NCBI GenBank assembly: GCA_041674745.1 | Contig: JBAYVD010000011.1 | Location: 62,001-126,000 of the forward strand | Direction: 5' to 3' | Source: UBA2040 sp041674745 | GTDB lineage: Bacteria; Bacteroidota; Bacteroidia; Flavobacteriales_D; Crocinitomicaceae | Length of the DNA: 64,000 nt | In this document: piece by piece, positions 44,772-54,333 of the stretch | How the letters are laid out: each line of letters opens with the position of its first letter | How positions within the stretch are numbered: the stretch's first letter is position 1 | The notes under the pieces: generated by a model | The model's database searches: none | What the model saw: the letters and a program-made list of their open reading frames with translations, nothing else | What the model was told of the DNA's origin: nothing | Translations under genes and position numbers: made by a program

Positions 44772-44804
44772 AAAAATGCTCGTCCGATTTGGACGAGCAT
44801 TTTT
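44772..44804. terminator. Bidirectional terminator between convergent genes
   Basis: AAAAATGCTCGTCC (44772-44785) pairs perfectly with GGACGAGCATTTTT (44791-44804). It ends the propeller gene and, on the other strand, the THUMP methyltransferase gene. Confidence 0.85.
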
Positions 44805-44849
44805 TATATAAAATAACGAATTTACCTCTTCATGAATGAAGTAGGATTG

Positions 44850-46103
44850 TTAATCAGCTAACTCATCCATTTTCTCGTCATTGTCGTCGAGATCATCTTG
44901 TTTGAATTCTTCTTTCAAATTTCCTTCTTCATCGTATCGATCTTTTTTAGAGCCTTCGTAAATAGAAAATTTACGGAAACTACATTCCAAATCTCCATTG
45001 TACAAACGTACCCTTCGCTCAGGACGCAAACCTACATTTTTCAAACCTTCTTCACTCGCTGAAATAATCCAGCAGGTAAATCCAGTCAGCTCTTTTTTCA
45101 TCCAATCGCCCAATTCCGTATACATTTCTGGAATATCAGACCCCATTCTTTCTCCATAAGGGGGATTTGAGATCACCATGCCAGATGGAAATGGTTTTTT
45201 CACATCGGCAAAATCATTGGAAGTAATATCAACGAAACGCCCAATGGCCAATCCACGTAAATTTCGTTTTGCTTTCAACATCATGTCCGAACTAATGTCA
45301 CTTCCAGCAATTTTGCATGGCAAACCTGTGCAACGCTTATTGGCATCTTCGTATATTTTGTCCCAAACCTCCGGTTGAAAATTCTTGAAGTTTTTAAAAG
45401 CATAATGGTGTCTTTCGATATTGGAAGGAATATTTGCAGCCAACAATGCCGCTTCAATCAAGATGGTACCTGAACCACAAAATGGATCGTACAAATCTGT
45501 TTTTCGATCCCAGCCTGACAAGCGAATTAATCCTGCCGCCACCACTTCATTAATCGGTGCATCTCCTACGGATTCTCTGTAGCCTCTTTGAAACAAAGGT
45601 ACACCTGACGTATTCAAGGAAATCACACAATCATTTTCTTGAATGTACAAGTCAAACATCACTTGAGGAGCTTTCACCTGTACATCTGGTCGATCGATTC
45701 CTTTGTCACGAAATTTGTCAACAATCGCATCTTTCAATAAGAAGTGTGGATATTGAGAGTGACGGAACAATTTGGAAAATACCGCTCCTTTTACTGCAAA
45801 GGTCTTGTCGTTGGAGAAATATTGAGTCCAATCAATTTTAAACGCTTTTTTATACAAATCGTCTTCATCTTTGATTCTGAATTTAGCGATTTGCACCAAA
45901 ACGGAAACTGCACATCGCACGTGCAGATTCATAAAATAAACATCTTTCCATTCGCCCGATAATTGTACTGCGCGATTTAAAATTGTAATGTCTGAAAAAC
46001 CCAATTCTTCCAATTCTTCTTTCAAAACTTCCTCTAAACCAAAAAAGGTTTTTAGGGTGATTATTAAAGGTTCCGACTCGTTTGTTTTATTGATTTCTGT
46101 CAT
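44850..46103 (-). CDS. THUMP-domain class I SAM-dependent RNA methyltransferase (RlmL-like)
   Basis: The 417-aa protein has an N-terminal THUMP RNA-binding domain (residues ~10-160), a Rossmann methyltransferase domain with DPFCGSGTILIEAALLAANIPSNI, SDISSDMMLKAKRNL, and the N6/N2-type NPPYGERMG motif. It resembles the RlmL N-terminal half/YpsC group that methylates guanosine of 23S rRNA. The tail is acidic and probably disordered (KQDDLDDNDEKMDELAD). It is cytoplasmic and divergent from the patatin gene. Confidence 0.9.
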   Translation of the reverse strand: MTEINKTNESEPLIITLKTFFGLEEVLKEELEELGFSDITILNRAVQLSGEWKDVYFMNLHVRCAVSVLVQIAKFRIKDEDDLYKKAFKIDWTQYFSNDKTFAVKGAVFSKLFRHSQYPHFLLKDAIVDKFRDKGIDRPDVQVKAPQVMFDLYIQENDCVISLNTSGVPLFQRGYRESVGDAPINEVVAAGLIRLSGWDRKTDLYDPFCGSGTILIEAALLAANIPSNIERHHYAFKNFKNFQPEVWDKIYEDANKRCTGLPCKIAGSDISSDMMLKAKRNLRGLAIGRFVDITSNDFADVKKPFPSGMVISNPPYGERMGSDIPEMYTELGDWMKKELTGFTCWIISASEEGLKNVGLRPERRVRLYNGDLECSFRKFSIYEGSKKDRYDEEGNLKEEFKQDDLDDNDEKMDELAD

Positions 46104-46123
46104 GGTTTCACTATATTATTCGC

Positions 46124-46153
46124 TTTGATTGTTCGCAAATACTTTTAAATTTG
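46124..46153 (+). promoter_or_regulatory. Promoter of the patatin gene
   Basis: TTTG at 46124-46127, an 18-nt spacer and TAAATTTG at 46146-46153 match the consensus. This argues for the TTG start at 46169, because the in-frame TTG at 46151 is part of the -7 box. Confidence 0.65.
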
Positions 46154-46168
46154 TACAAAAGAACGCAT

Positions 46169-48457
46169 TTGAAGTCATTTCTTAATAAATTTCTTCTACT
46201 ATTCCTCCATTTAATCGCTGTCACAACTCTTTTTGGACAGCAAAAAGTCGGTATAGTTTTGAGTGGCGGGGGCGCAACCGGCTTCGCGCACATCGGCGTA
46301 CTGCAGGCTCTGGAAGAAAAAGGAATTCCAATCGATTACATTACAGGAACATCGGCAGGTGCCTTGGTTGGTGCATTCTATGCTGCCGGATTTTCTCCAG
46401 TAGAAATTAAAGAATTTTGTAAAAATGAGAATTTCTATCGAATGGCAACGGGCGAACTTCGGCCAGAACAACAATTTTTATCGAAAGAGGATGATCCCAA
46501 AAGTTCGATGTTTTCTTTTCCGCTTTCTTTAGACAGCATACTTCAAAAATCTTTGCCTACCAATTTTACGAACTCGACCTTCTTGGATTACGAGCTCATG
46601 AAATTATTAGGAACGGTTGGTGCGGCGAAAGGGAACGATTTTGACAACCTTTTTGTGCCTTTCCGGTGTTTGGCATCAGACATTGTATCGAAGGAAAATG
46701 TGATTTTCAAATCAGGACACTTGAATGAAGCCGTGCGCGCATCTATGACATTCCCTTTCTATTTTCAACCCTTGCGTGTTAATGGACGACTTTTATTTGA
46801 CGGTGGAATGTACAACAACTTTCCAGCAGATGTTTTATACGATGAATTCATTCCAGATTATATTATTGGTAGCAATGTATCCTACAATGCATCGGCACCA
46901 GCGGAAAATGATTTATTGTCGCAAATTGAAAACATGTTAGTTCGGTATTCCAATTTCGAATTGCCATGCGAAGCTGGAATTTTAATTGAACCCATTTTAA
47001 CGGTCGGCACGTTTGATTTTAAGCAAGTGGAACAAGCCATCAACATAGGCTACCTCACGGGTTTAAAATACGCCGATAGCATTTTACCTTTTATCGAAAA
47101 CTTGCGTTTACCGTCTGATTTGGCCATGGAACGTCAGAAATTCCGAGAAAATATCCCTGCACTAAAAATTGACAAAATTAACAGCGGAACGGATAAAAAA
47201 ATCAATTCTTTTGTTCGCAATTCTTTGTTGAGAGAAAAAAGACGGAAACCATTGACTTCCAAAGAAATTGAAAGACGCTATTTTAGATTGGCTGCTACGG
47301 AACACATTGGATTTTTATTTCCAACCATTGATACAAATGGCAACGGAACCTATGACATGAACTTGGTCGTTCGTAAAAAAAATCAATTAAAACTAGAGGT
47401 GGGAGGGCTCATTTCTTCTCGGCCAATTAACACAGGTTACTTGGGCATTACGTATTATCGCTTGAAAAAAACAGCTTTAAAAATACACGCTGAGTCCTTT
47501 TTTGGGAAGTTTTATGGTTCCATCAATACCAATGCTAAAATTGAAATCCCTGCCTTATTTCCCATCACTATCGAACCCTACTTCACCATGAATCGGTGGG
47601 ATTATTTCAAAAGTTTCGCCACCTTTTTTGAAGATGTAAAACCTTCCTTTTTGATTCAGAATGAAATGTATTATGGATTAAAAATTTCACACCCAATCAC
47701 CAATAACAGCAAGAGTACCTACGATTTTCGTTTGTTTAACCTAGAAGATGATTATTACCAAACCGAAAACTTTACCTCGCAAGACACAAGTGACATTACT
47801 ACTTTCAAAGGCGAAACCTATTGTTGGAAGCTGGAACAAAACTCACTCAACCGCAAACAATTTGCCAGTTCGGGTCATTACCTCAGCTTCAAGGCTCGTT
47901 TTGTGCACGGACATGAAAAAACCATCAGTGGTTCCACATCCATCGAACCCGACCAAGAAAAATCACATCAATGGCTCAATTTGAATGCCGACTTTCAAAC
48001 TTTCCCCATCAGCACGGCATTTTTTCATTTAGGTTTTCAAGGAAAAGCCACTTTCAATAGTCAGAGTTTATTTGGAAATTATACTGCTTCGTTGCTTTCC
48101 ATGACTGCATTCAATATTATTCCCGACGCTTTTACCTATTTTCTACCAGAATATAGATCTCCTCAATTTTTCGGAGGTGGCATCAACTTAATTTTCAGTT
48201 TGCCGAAAGGCATTGATGTACGATTTGATGGTTTCTATTATCAACCGTTGATTCAACTGGTGAAAAATGATACTGGTGGTTTCAATTATTCGAAACCATT
48301 CAAGGGCGAATCGTATTTAGCTTCTGCTTCTGTTATTTATCACTCTGTTTTAGGGCCACTGCGCGCCACCTTGAACTATTTCCCGAAACAGACCACCCCA
48401 CTCAATTTCCAAATTAGCTTTGGCTACGTTCTTTTTAACGAAAGAGCTATCCGATAA
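46169..48457 (+). CDS. Patatin-like phospholipase with outer-membrane barrel domain
   Basis: The 762-aa protein has a signal peptide (FLLLFLHLIAVTTLFGQ) and a patatin domain with the oxyanion hole VLSGGGATGFAHIGVL, the nucleophile GTSAGALVGAFYAAG and the dyad aspartate in FDGGMYNNFP. The remaining ~400 residues are beta-strand rich with alternating aromatic residues and end NERAIR, consistent with an outer-membrane (BamA/PlpD-like) barrel. It probably releases fatty acids from phospholipids at the surface. Start codon TTG at 46169 is chosen because the upstream TTG at 46151 lies inside the -7 box. Confidence 0.88.
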   Translation: MKSFLNKFLLLFLHLIAVTTLFGQQKVGIVLSGGGATGFAHIGVLQALEEKGIPIDYITGTSAGALVGAFYAAGFSPVEIKEFCKNENFYRMATGELRPEQQFLSKEDDPKSSMFSFPLSLDSILQKSLPTNFTNSTFLDYELMKLLGTVGAAKGNDFDNLFVPFRCLASDIVSKENVIFKSGHLNEAVRASMTFPFYFQPLRVNGRLLFDGGMYNNFPADVLYDEFIPDYIIGSNVSYNASAPAENDLLSQIENMLVRYSNFELPCEAGILIEPILTVGTFDFKQVEQAINIGYLTGLKYADSILPFIENLRLPSDLAMERQKFRENIPALKIDKINSGTDKKINSFVRNSLLREKRRKPLTSKEIERRYFRLAATEHIGFLFPTIDTNGNGTYDMNLVVRKKNQLKLEVGGLISSRPINTGYLGITYYRLKKTALKIHAESFFGKFYGSINTNAKIEIPALFPITIEPYFTMNRWDYFKSFATFFEDVKPSFLIQNEMYYGLKISHPITNNSKSTYDFRLFNLEDDYYQTENFTSQDTSDITTFKGETYCWKLEQNSLNRKQFASSGHYLSFKARFVHGHEKTISGSTSIEPDQEKSHQWLNLNADFQTFPISTAFFHLGFQGKATFNSQSLFGNYTASLLSMTAFNIIPDAFTYFLPEYRSPQFFGGGINLIFSLPKGIDVRFDGFYYQPLIQLVKNDTGGFNYSKPFKGESYLASASVIYHSVLGPLRATLNYFPKQTTPLNFQISFGYVLFNERAIR

Positions 48458-48460
48458 TTC

Positions 48461-48487
48461 TTGATTTGGTACAAGTTTTTATCTTTG
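48461..48487 (+). promoter_or_regulatory. Promoter of the tandem VOC gene
   Basis: TTG at 48461-48463 and TATCTTTG at 48480-48487 with a 16-nt spacer, slightly short of the usual range. Confidence 0.45.
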
Positions 48488-48505
48488 CCCTCTTAAAACA
48501 ATCTC

Positions 48506-49573
48506 ATGCAAAAAATCATCAGTGGAATACAACAAATGGGGATCGGTGTTCCCAATGTTCCTGAAATTTGGAAATGGTACCGCACATTTTTTGGTGTAAA
48601 CGTAAAATTATTTGAAGATGCTGCAGAGGCACCACTAATGATTCGATACACCGGAAACGAAGTTCACAAGCGAACTGCCACATTAGCGCTTTCCATGGAT
48701 GGTGGCGGAGGATTTGAAATTTGGCAATACACATCTAGAAATACTGAAAAAGCTACTTTCGCTATTCAATTGGGCGATTTTGGTTTGTATGCTTGTCGTA
48801 TAAAATCAAAAGACATTCAAAAAAGTTTCGACTATTTCAAAAGCAATGGCGCTGATATTATTGGTGGCTTGGCCAAAAGACCGGATGGTGGATTACACTT
48901 TTTTGTGAAAGACCCAAACGGTAATATTTTTGATGTTGTCGAAGGATTGGATTGGTTTTCCAATACGAATCACCCAAGTCACTGTGGTGCCGTAGCCGGA
49001 ACACTAATTGGAGTTAGCGACATCGATGCTGCCATGAAATTGTATTCCGATGTTTTAGGGTATACAAAAATCGTTTACGACGAAACAGCTGTTTTTGACT
49101 GCTTCAGTGGATTGCCCGGAGGGCAAACAAAATACCGTAGAGTTTTATTGGGACATCCAGAAAAAAGAAAAGGACCTTTTGCTGAACTTTTGGGTTCCAC
49201 AGAAATCGAATTGGTCCAATCTTTAGACCGAACCGATTGTAAAAAAATATTCGAAAATCGCTATTGGGGAGATTGGGGATTCATTCACCTTTGTTTTGAT
49301 ATTCAAGGCATGGATCAATTGAAATTGGATTGTGAAAAAGCCGGTTTCCCATTTACCGTGGATAGCGGTAACACCTTCGACATGGGCGAAGCAGGTGGTC
49401 GTTTTTCTTACATTGAAGATCCTGATGGAACGTGGATTGAATTCGTTGAAACACACAAAGTTCCAGTCATGAAAAAATGGGGTTGGTACATCAATTTGAA
49501 AAACCGAAACCCTGAAAAACACCTGCCAAAATGGATGCTGAAAGCCATGGGATTCAGCAAAGTAAAAGACTAA
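48506..49573 (+). CDS. Tandem VOC-domain protein
   Basis: The 355-aa protein contains two VOC modules, MQKIISGIQQMGIGVPNVPEIWKWY ... FVKDPNGNIFDVVEGLDW and AGTLIGVSDIDAAMKLYSDVLGYTKIV ... FSYIEDPDGTWIEFVETH. The second half retains the family-typical H and E metal ligands (GFIHLCFDI, WIEFVE). The layout resembles a two-domain dioxygenase or glyoxalase but differs from 4-hydroxyphenylpyruvate dioxygenase in its motifs, so I give no substrate. It is cytoplasmic and monocistronic. Confidence 0.8.
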   Translation: MQKIISGIQQMGIGVPNVPEIWKWYRTFFGVNVKLFEDAAEAPLMIRYTGNEVHKRTATLALSMDGGGGFEIWQYTSRNTEKATFAIQLGDFGLYACRIKSKDIQKSFDYFKSNGADIIGGLAKRPDGGLHFFVKDPNGNIFDVVEGLDWFSNTNHPSHCGAVAGTLIGVSDIDAAMKLYSDVLGYTKIVYDETAVFDCFSGLPGGQTKYRRVLLGHPEKRKGPFAELLGSTEIELVQSLDRTDCKKIFENRYWGDWGFIHLCFDIQGMDQLKLDCEKAGFPFTVDSGNTFDMGEAGGRFSYIEDPDGTWIEFVETHKVPVMKKWGWYINLKNRNPEKHLPKWMLKAMGFSKVKD

Positions 49574-49656
49574 ATTGAGCCAATGGCCCTTGTGACTGAG
49601 TTAACGGTTATGAAAGTCAGTTTGAATTCCTTACATTTGTTTTCTTAACAGCAATT

Positions 49657-50769
49657 ATGAATAAATTTCTTTTGATTTCCTTGTTGGCACTCATTGCCTT
49701 TTCATTTCAATCTTGTAACGAGGATGTGCAATTGGCGACCGAATACAAAGAAGTCCCTGTAATTTATGGACTTTTAGACCAAAGCGATTCGCTACATTTT
49801 ATTAAAATAAACAGAGCTTTCATTGGCCCTGGAAATGCGTTTGATATAGCGCAAATTGCTGATTCCAATTATTTTACAAATGTAAATGCCAAAATTGAAG
49901 AAGTGATCAACAACACTGTTGTTCGTTCCTGGACTTTGCGAGACACTACCTTGTATACAAAAAGCACCAATGGACTATTTTATGCTCCGGAGAACAAAGT
50001 CTATTATTTCGACACGAAAACAAATCCTTTGTTGGAGAATGCAACGTATCGCTTAACCGTTGATATCAACGAAGGTAAATTAATCGTGCAAGGGGAAACT
50101 CGCTTGGTGAGTGGTTTTGCTACTCAAATCGGAGCAAACACTTCGGTACTGTCTAATAACAATCTTACTCTTAAGTTCGCGAAAGATCCCGGAGAATTGA
50201 TTAGCACTTCCATTTGGTGCCAAGCAGGTACAGCCGCTTTCGGTAATGTTTCCTTGGATATTGAAATTTCAGAATACAGAGGAACGGATAGCACCCACAT
50301 TCACGTTCCATGGGTGGTTTCAGAATCAACCGTTGCCAATAATAAAATTACTGGGGTTGCATTGGGACAAACATTTTACGACTTGGTTAAAAGTAAATTG
50401 ACCAATGATAATACCATTGATAAACGAAATTTTGAAGGCTTTAGAGTAACATACACAGGTGGCGCAGATGAATTGTACAAATACATTTTGGTGAACAAAC
50501 CAACCTCATCTTTGACACAGTCCAAGCCGACTTTTACCAACCTAACGGTTACAGAAGGATACTCAGTGGTTGGGTTGTTCTCTGCTCGAAACGTTTTTTC
50601 AATTTACATACCGTTTATAAACCCTGATTCTCAGTATATTCGTTGTATCGACGCAAATACAATGAGAGAACTCTGTCAAGGAGCTATCACCGGGAATGCC
50701 TATTATTTCTGCAGCCAACACCCAATAGACAATAGTAGCTCAAATCCAAAACCCTACGCGTGCAACTAA
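49657..50769 (+). CDS. Bacteroidota lipoprotein, possibly DUF4249-like
   Basis: The 370-aa protein begins with a lipoprotein signal ending in FQSC (ALIAFSFQSCNEDV). The mature part is beta-rich, starting with VPVIYGLLDQSDSLHFIKINRAF, a pattern seen in DUF4249-type surface lipoproteins of this phylum. I cannot confirm the family and leave the function open. Confidence 0.72.
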   Translation: MNKFLLISLLALIAFSFQSCNEDVQLATEYKEVPVIYGLLDQSDSLHFIKINRAFIGPGNAFDIAQIADSNYFTNVNAKIEEVINNTVVRSWTLRDTTLYTKSTNGLFYAPENKVYYFDTKTNPLLENATYRLTVDINEGKLIVQGETRLVSGFATQIGANTSVLSNNNLTLKFAKDPGELISTSIWCQAGTAAFGNVSLDIEISEYRGTDSTHIHVPWVVSESTVANNKITGVALGQTFYDLVKSKLTNDNTIDKRNFEGFRVTYTGGADELYKYILVNKPTSSLTQSKPTFTNLTVTEGYSVVGLFSARNVFSIYIPFINPDSQYIRCIDANTMRELCQGAITGNAYYFCSQHPIDNSSSNPKPYACN

Positions 50770-50793
50770 TTCCTGTAGGAAAAAAATAGTATG

Positions 50794-50801
50794 TACCTTT
50801 A
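50794..50801 (+). promoter_or_regulatory. -7-like box directly before priA
   Basis: TACCTTTA lies 4 nt before the priA ATG. Its last base departs from the TAnnTTTG consensus. At this distance the transcript would be leaderless. Confidence 0.3.
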
Positions 50802-50805
50802 ACGC

Positions 50806-53292
50806 ATGAGTGAAAGGCAAACCCTTTTTATTGATGTAATCATTCCAGTTCCGGTTCATCGGGCTTTTACCTACCGTGTTCCTTTTGAGCTGAATGACCA
50901 TATTCAAAAGGGAATTCGCGTCATTGTCCCTTTTGGAAAAGCCAAATTATTGACAGGTATCGTCATCAAAGTTCATGAAACGGCTCCAGCGGATTATCAA
51001 GCCAAATACGTCGAACACATTTTAGATGAAGCACCAATCATTACGGGAAATTTATTGACATTTTGGAATTGGATGGCTACTTATTACATGGCGCCAATTG
51101 GCGATGTAATGAATGCTGCTTTGCCCTCCAATTTCAAATTAGCCAGCGAAACCAAAATCGTGCTTCACCCCGATTTCGATTTGAAAACCCCCATGACCGA
51201 CGACAAAGAAATTGCCATCGTCGATGCATTGGAAGTGCAAGAAGTACTCGATTTAAAAGAAATTTCTGAAATAGTTGGAATCAAAACGATTCAACCCATC
51301 ATTAAAAAAATGCTGGAAAAACATATCATACTTACCTTGGAAAGTTTGGATGATAAATTCACCGCAAAAACGGCTCTGTACGTTCAACTAGCACCGGACT
51401 ATTTACGGGAAGAAAAAATCAACGAAATACTCACGGCTTGGTCTGATAAAAAGTCAAAAATCAAGCAATGTGAAGCCATTTTAACGCTGCTAGCGGAAGG
51501 AAAGTACAGCGCTGAGCAAATGACACCAGTACTAAAAAAAGACTTAGAGACAAAAGGCATTTCGAATAGTGTTTTGAAAACCTTAGCAAAGAATGAGATC
51601 ATTTCAATAACAAAGCAAGTGATTTCGCGCGTTGTTTCCGAGGAAGAAAATGAATCCTTCCGAACGTTTGAATTGAGCCAAGCTCAAAGCAAGGCGTTGA
51701 CGGAAATAAAATCGCATTTTCAAGAAGACAAAGTTTGTCTGTTGCAAGGTGTTACCGGTTCGGGAAAAACAGAAGTCTATGTTCGCTTGATTGAAGAACA
51801 ATTGGCGCTCGGTAAACAAATTTTGTTTTTGGTACCCGAAATCGCCCTCACAACTCAGTTGATTCAACGTTTACAAAAAATATTCGGTCAACAAGTTGGT
51901 GTGTACCATTCCAAATTCAATCAAAATGAACGCGTGGAAATTTGGAACAATATTCTCGTCAACAATCCTGATAATTACCGAATTGTTGTTGGCGCACGTT
52001 CATGTGTTTTTCTACCCTTTCAGGATTTGGGTTTGATTATCGTTGATGAAGAGCACGAATCGACTTTCAAACAATACGATCCGTCACCAAGATACAATGG
52101 TCGTGATTGCGCAGTCGTATTAGGGCAAATTCACAAGGCACACGTTTTATTGGGTTCTGCCACGCCATCCATGGAATCCTATTACAACAGTCAAATTGGA
52201 AAGTATGGCTTGGTGCAACTAGAAGAACGCTATGCCGGGATTCAAATGCCCGAAATTTTATTGGCTGATTTAAAAAAGGAACGACAACAAAACAAAGATT
52301 TTCAGTTTTTCAGCAATTTTTTGATTGACTCCATGCGCGAAGCATTGAACAACAAAGAACAAATCATACTTTTTCAAAACCGACGTGGCTACAATCCTCG
52401 CTGGCAATGTGAAATTTGCAGTTGGACGCCTCATTGTGTGAATTGCGATGTTTCCTTGACCTATCACAAACATACCAATACCTTAAAATGTCATTATTGC
52501 GGACATACCGCGGCACCGATGGGTTCTTGTCGTAAATGTGGAAGCAATCGACTGAAAATGATTGGTTTTGGAACCGAAAAAATTGAGGATGAAATGAGTC
52601 TAATTTTTCCGGATGCCAATGTGGGTCGATTGGACTTGGATACGACCCGCAATAAAAATGGATACGAAAACATCATTCATGCTTTTGAAAATCGACAAAT
52701 CGATATTTTGATTGGTACACAAATGATTAGCAAAGGATTGGATTTTGACCATGTCAGTATGGTGGGGATTTTAGATGCCGAAGACATGCTGAATCGCCCC
52801 GATTTTCGTGCCTTTGAAAAATCGTTTCAAATGATGACCCAAGTGGCCGGTAGAGCCGGTCGAAAACACAAACGAGGAAAGGTTATTATTCAAACGGGGC
52901 AAGTCGATCATTGGATCATTGAAAAAGTCTATCAGTATGATTACAAAGGGTTTTACGCCCATGAATTAATCGAACGGGAGAATTTCTTTTATCCACCATT
53001 CTACAAAATCATTCAATTCACCCTTCGTCACAAAGATGAAAACGTATTGAATTCAGGTGCAAAAGACTTGGCCGATCAACTCAAAGGCATATTCAAAGAG
53101 CGAGTAATTGGACCAGAATTTGGAATTGTACCAAGAATCAACAATCAATTCATAAAAATAATTAAACTGAAATACGAAAAATCGCTTTCAGACAAAGGGA
53201 TAAAAGAAAAAGTCCAACAAATGTTGGACTCATTCTATAGTAAAGTAGGTAATAAATCTATTCGCGTATCCATTGATGTGGATCCTATCTAG
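50806..53292 (+). CDS. priA: Primosomal replication protein PriA
   Basis: The 828-aa DEAH-type 3'-to-5' DNA helicase restarts stalled replication forks. An N-terminal DNA-binding domain precedes the helicase with Walker A LQGVTGSGKTEVY, Walker B LIIVDEEHESTFK and ATPSMESYY. Eight zinc-binding cysteines lie in CEICSWTPHCVNCDVSL and CHYCGHTAAPMGSCRKCG. The C-terminal domain contains RAGRKHKRGKVIIQTGQ. The stop codon overlaps that of rpoD on the other strand (CTAG 53289-53292). Confidence 0.95.
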   Translation: MSERQTLFIDVIIPVPVHRAFTYRVPFELNDHIQKGIRVIVPFGKAKLLTGIVIKVHETAPADYQAKYVEHILDEAPIITGNLLTFWNWMATYYMAPIGDVMNAALPSNFKLASETKIVLHPDFDLKTPMTDDKEIAIVDALEVQEVLDLKEISEIVGIKTIQPIIKKMLEKHIILTLESLDDKFTAKTALYVQLAPDYLREEKINEILTAWSDKKSKIKQCEAILTLLAEGKYSAEQMTPVLKKDLETKGISNSVLKTLAKNEIISITKQVISRVVSEEENESFRTFELSQAQSKALTEIKSHFQEDKVCLLQGVTGSGKTEVYVRLIEEQLALGKQILFLVPEIALTTQLIQRLQKIFGQQVGVYHSKFNQNERVEIWNNILVNNPDNYRIVVGARSCVFLPFQDLGLIIVDEEHESTFKQYDPSPRYNGRDCAVVLGQIHKAHVLLGSATPSMESYYNSQIGKYGLVQLEERYAGIQMPEILLADLKKERQQNKDFQFFSNFLIDSMREALNNKEQIILFQNRRGYNPRWQCEICSWTPHCVNCDVSLTYHKHTNTLKCHYCGHTAAPMGSCRKCGSNRLKMIGFGTEKIEDEMSLIFPDANVGRLDLDTTRNKNGYENIIHAFENRQIDILIGTQMISKGLDFDHVSMVGILDAEDMLNRPDFRAFEKSFQMMTQVAGRAGRKHKRGKVIIQTGQVDHWIIEKVYQYDYKGFYAHELIERENFFYPPFYKIIQFTLRHKDENVLNSGAKDLADQLKGIFKERVIGPEFGIVPRINNQFIKIIKLKYEKSLSDKGIKEKVQQMLDSFYSKVGNKSIRVSIDVDPI

Positions 53293-54158
53293 CCCAAATA
53301 CGATTTAAGCATTTTGCTGCGTGAAGTATGTTTCAATCTTCGAATCGCTTTTTCTTTAATTTGGCGCACTCTTTCTCGGGTCAAATCAAACCGATCGCCT
53401 ATTTCTTCTAAGGTCAATGGATATTTTCCATTCAAACCATAATACATTTTCAATATTTCACTTTCGCGCATGGTCAAGGTCGACAAGGAACGATCGATGT
53501 CTTTGCGCAACGATTCGATCACCAATTCTCGCTCTGGCCCAGGCAAACTATCATTGGGCAAAACATCATACATACTGGAAGAAGATTCATCCCCTTCTAC
53601 CAACGGAGCATCCATCGATACATGACGACCACTGTTGTTCAACGATTGTCGTACATCTTCCACGGAGCATTCCAAATGTTCGGCCAACTCCTCAGCAGAA
53701 GGTGGACGTTCATAGCGTTGCTCCAATTCAGAAAATGCTTTTTTAATTTTATTGATGTTTCCAATTTTATTCAAAGGCAAACGCACAATTCGTGCCTGTT
53801 CCGCCAATGCTTGCAAGATTGACTGACGAATCCACCAAACGGCATAGGAAATAAATTTAAATCCTCTTGTTTCATCAAATCGTTCAGCAGCCTTAATCAA
53901 ACCGACATTTCCTTCATTGATCAAATCGGGTAATGAAAGTCCTTGATTTTGATACTGTTTTGAAACAGAAACAACAAATCGCAAGTTGGCTTTGGTCAAT
54001 CTTTCTAAAGCGGCTTTGTCTCCTTCTCGAATTTTTCGAGCCAATTCAACTTCCTCTTCAGCCGTTATTAAATCAACTCGCCCGATTTCCAAAAGATATT
54101 TATCCAAGGATGCCGTTTCACGATTAGTGACTTGTTTTACAATCTTAAGTTGTCTCAT
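53289..54158 (-). CDS. rpoD: Primary sigma factor RpoD/SigA (Bacteroidota type)
   Basis: The 289-aa protein has sigma regions 1.2 (SLDKYLLEIGRVDLIT), 2 (NLRFVVSVSKQYQNQGLSLPDLINEGNVGLIKAAERFD, FKFISYAVWWIRQSI), 3 and 4 (TLEEIGDRFDLTRERVRQIKEKAIRRLKH). It lacks region 1.1 and the non-conserved insertion, as is known for primary sigma factors of this phylum. These proteins recognise TTG / TAnnTTTG promoters, and such promoters occur throughout this window. It converges with priA with a 4-nt overlap. Confidence 0.95.
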   Translation of the reverse strand: MRQLKIVKQVTNRETASLDKYLLEIGRVDLITAEEEVELARKIREGDKAALERLTKANLRFVVSVSKQYQNQGLSLPDLINEGNVGLIKAAERFDETRGFKFISYAVWWIRQSILQALAEQARIVRLPLNKIGNINKIKKAFSELEQRYERPPSAEELAEHLECSVEDVRQSLNNSGRHVSMDAPLVEGDESSSSMYDVLPNDSLPGPERELVIESLRKDIDRSLSTLTMRESEILKMYYGLNGKYPLTLEEIGDRFDLTRERVRQIKEKAIRRLKHTSRSKMLKSYLG

Positions 54159-54321
54159 AAAATGTGGGTATTAATTAAACTCACTTTATATAAGACGAAA
54201 AAATCAAAAAAAGGTTGGCGAGATTTTGTTTTTTAACATTTTTTACTTATGAAATGGGTGCAACCAGTTAATTTTTAAGCGATTTAATGGCTATAAAATT
54301 TTTTCGATGAGTAGGTTTGAG

Positions 54322-54329
54322 TACTTTTG
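54322..54329 (+). promoter_or_regulatory. -7 box of the LMW phosphatase gene
   Basis: TACTTTTG matches TAnnTTTG and ends 4 nt before the ATG at 54334, so it favours that start over the upstream ATG at 54307 and points to a leaderless transcript. No clear -33 TTG was found. Confidence 0.5.
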
Positions 54330-54333
54330 CGCC

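Noticed and set aside
48506..49573. 4-hydroxyphenylpyruvate dioxygenase
   Set aside because: The two VOC modules and metal ligands are there, but the typical HPPD C-terminal motifs were not seen, so I call it only a tandem VOC protein.
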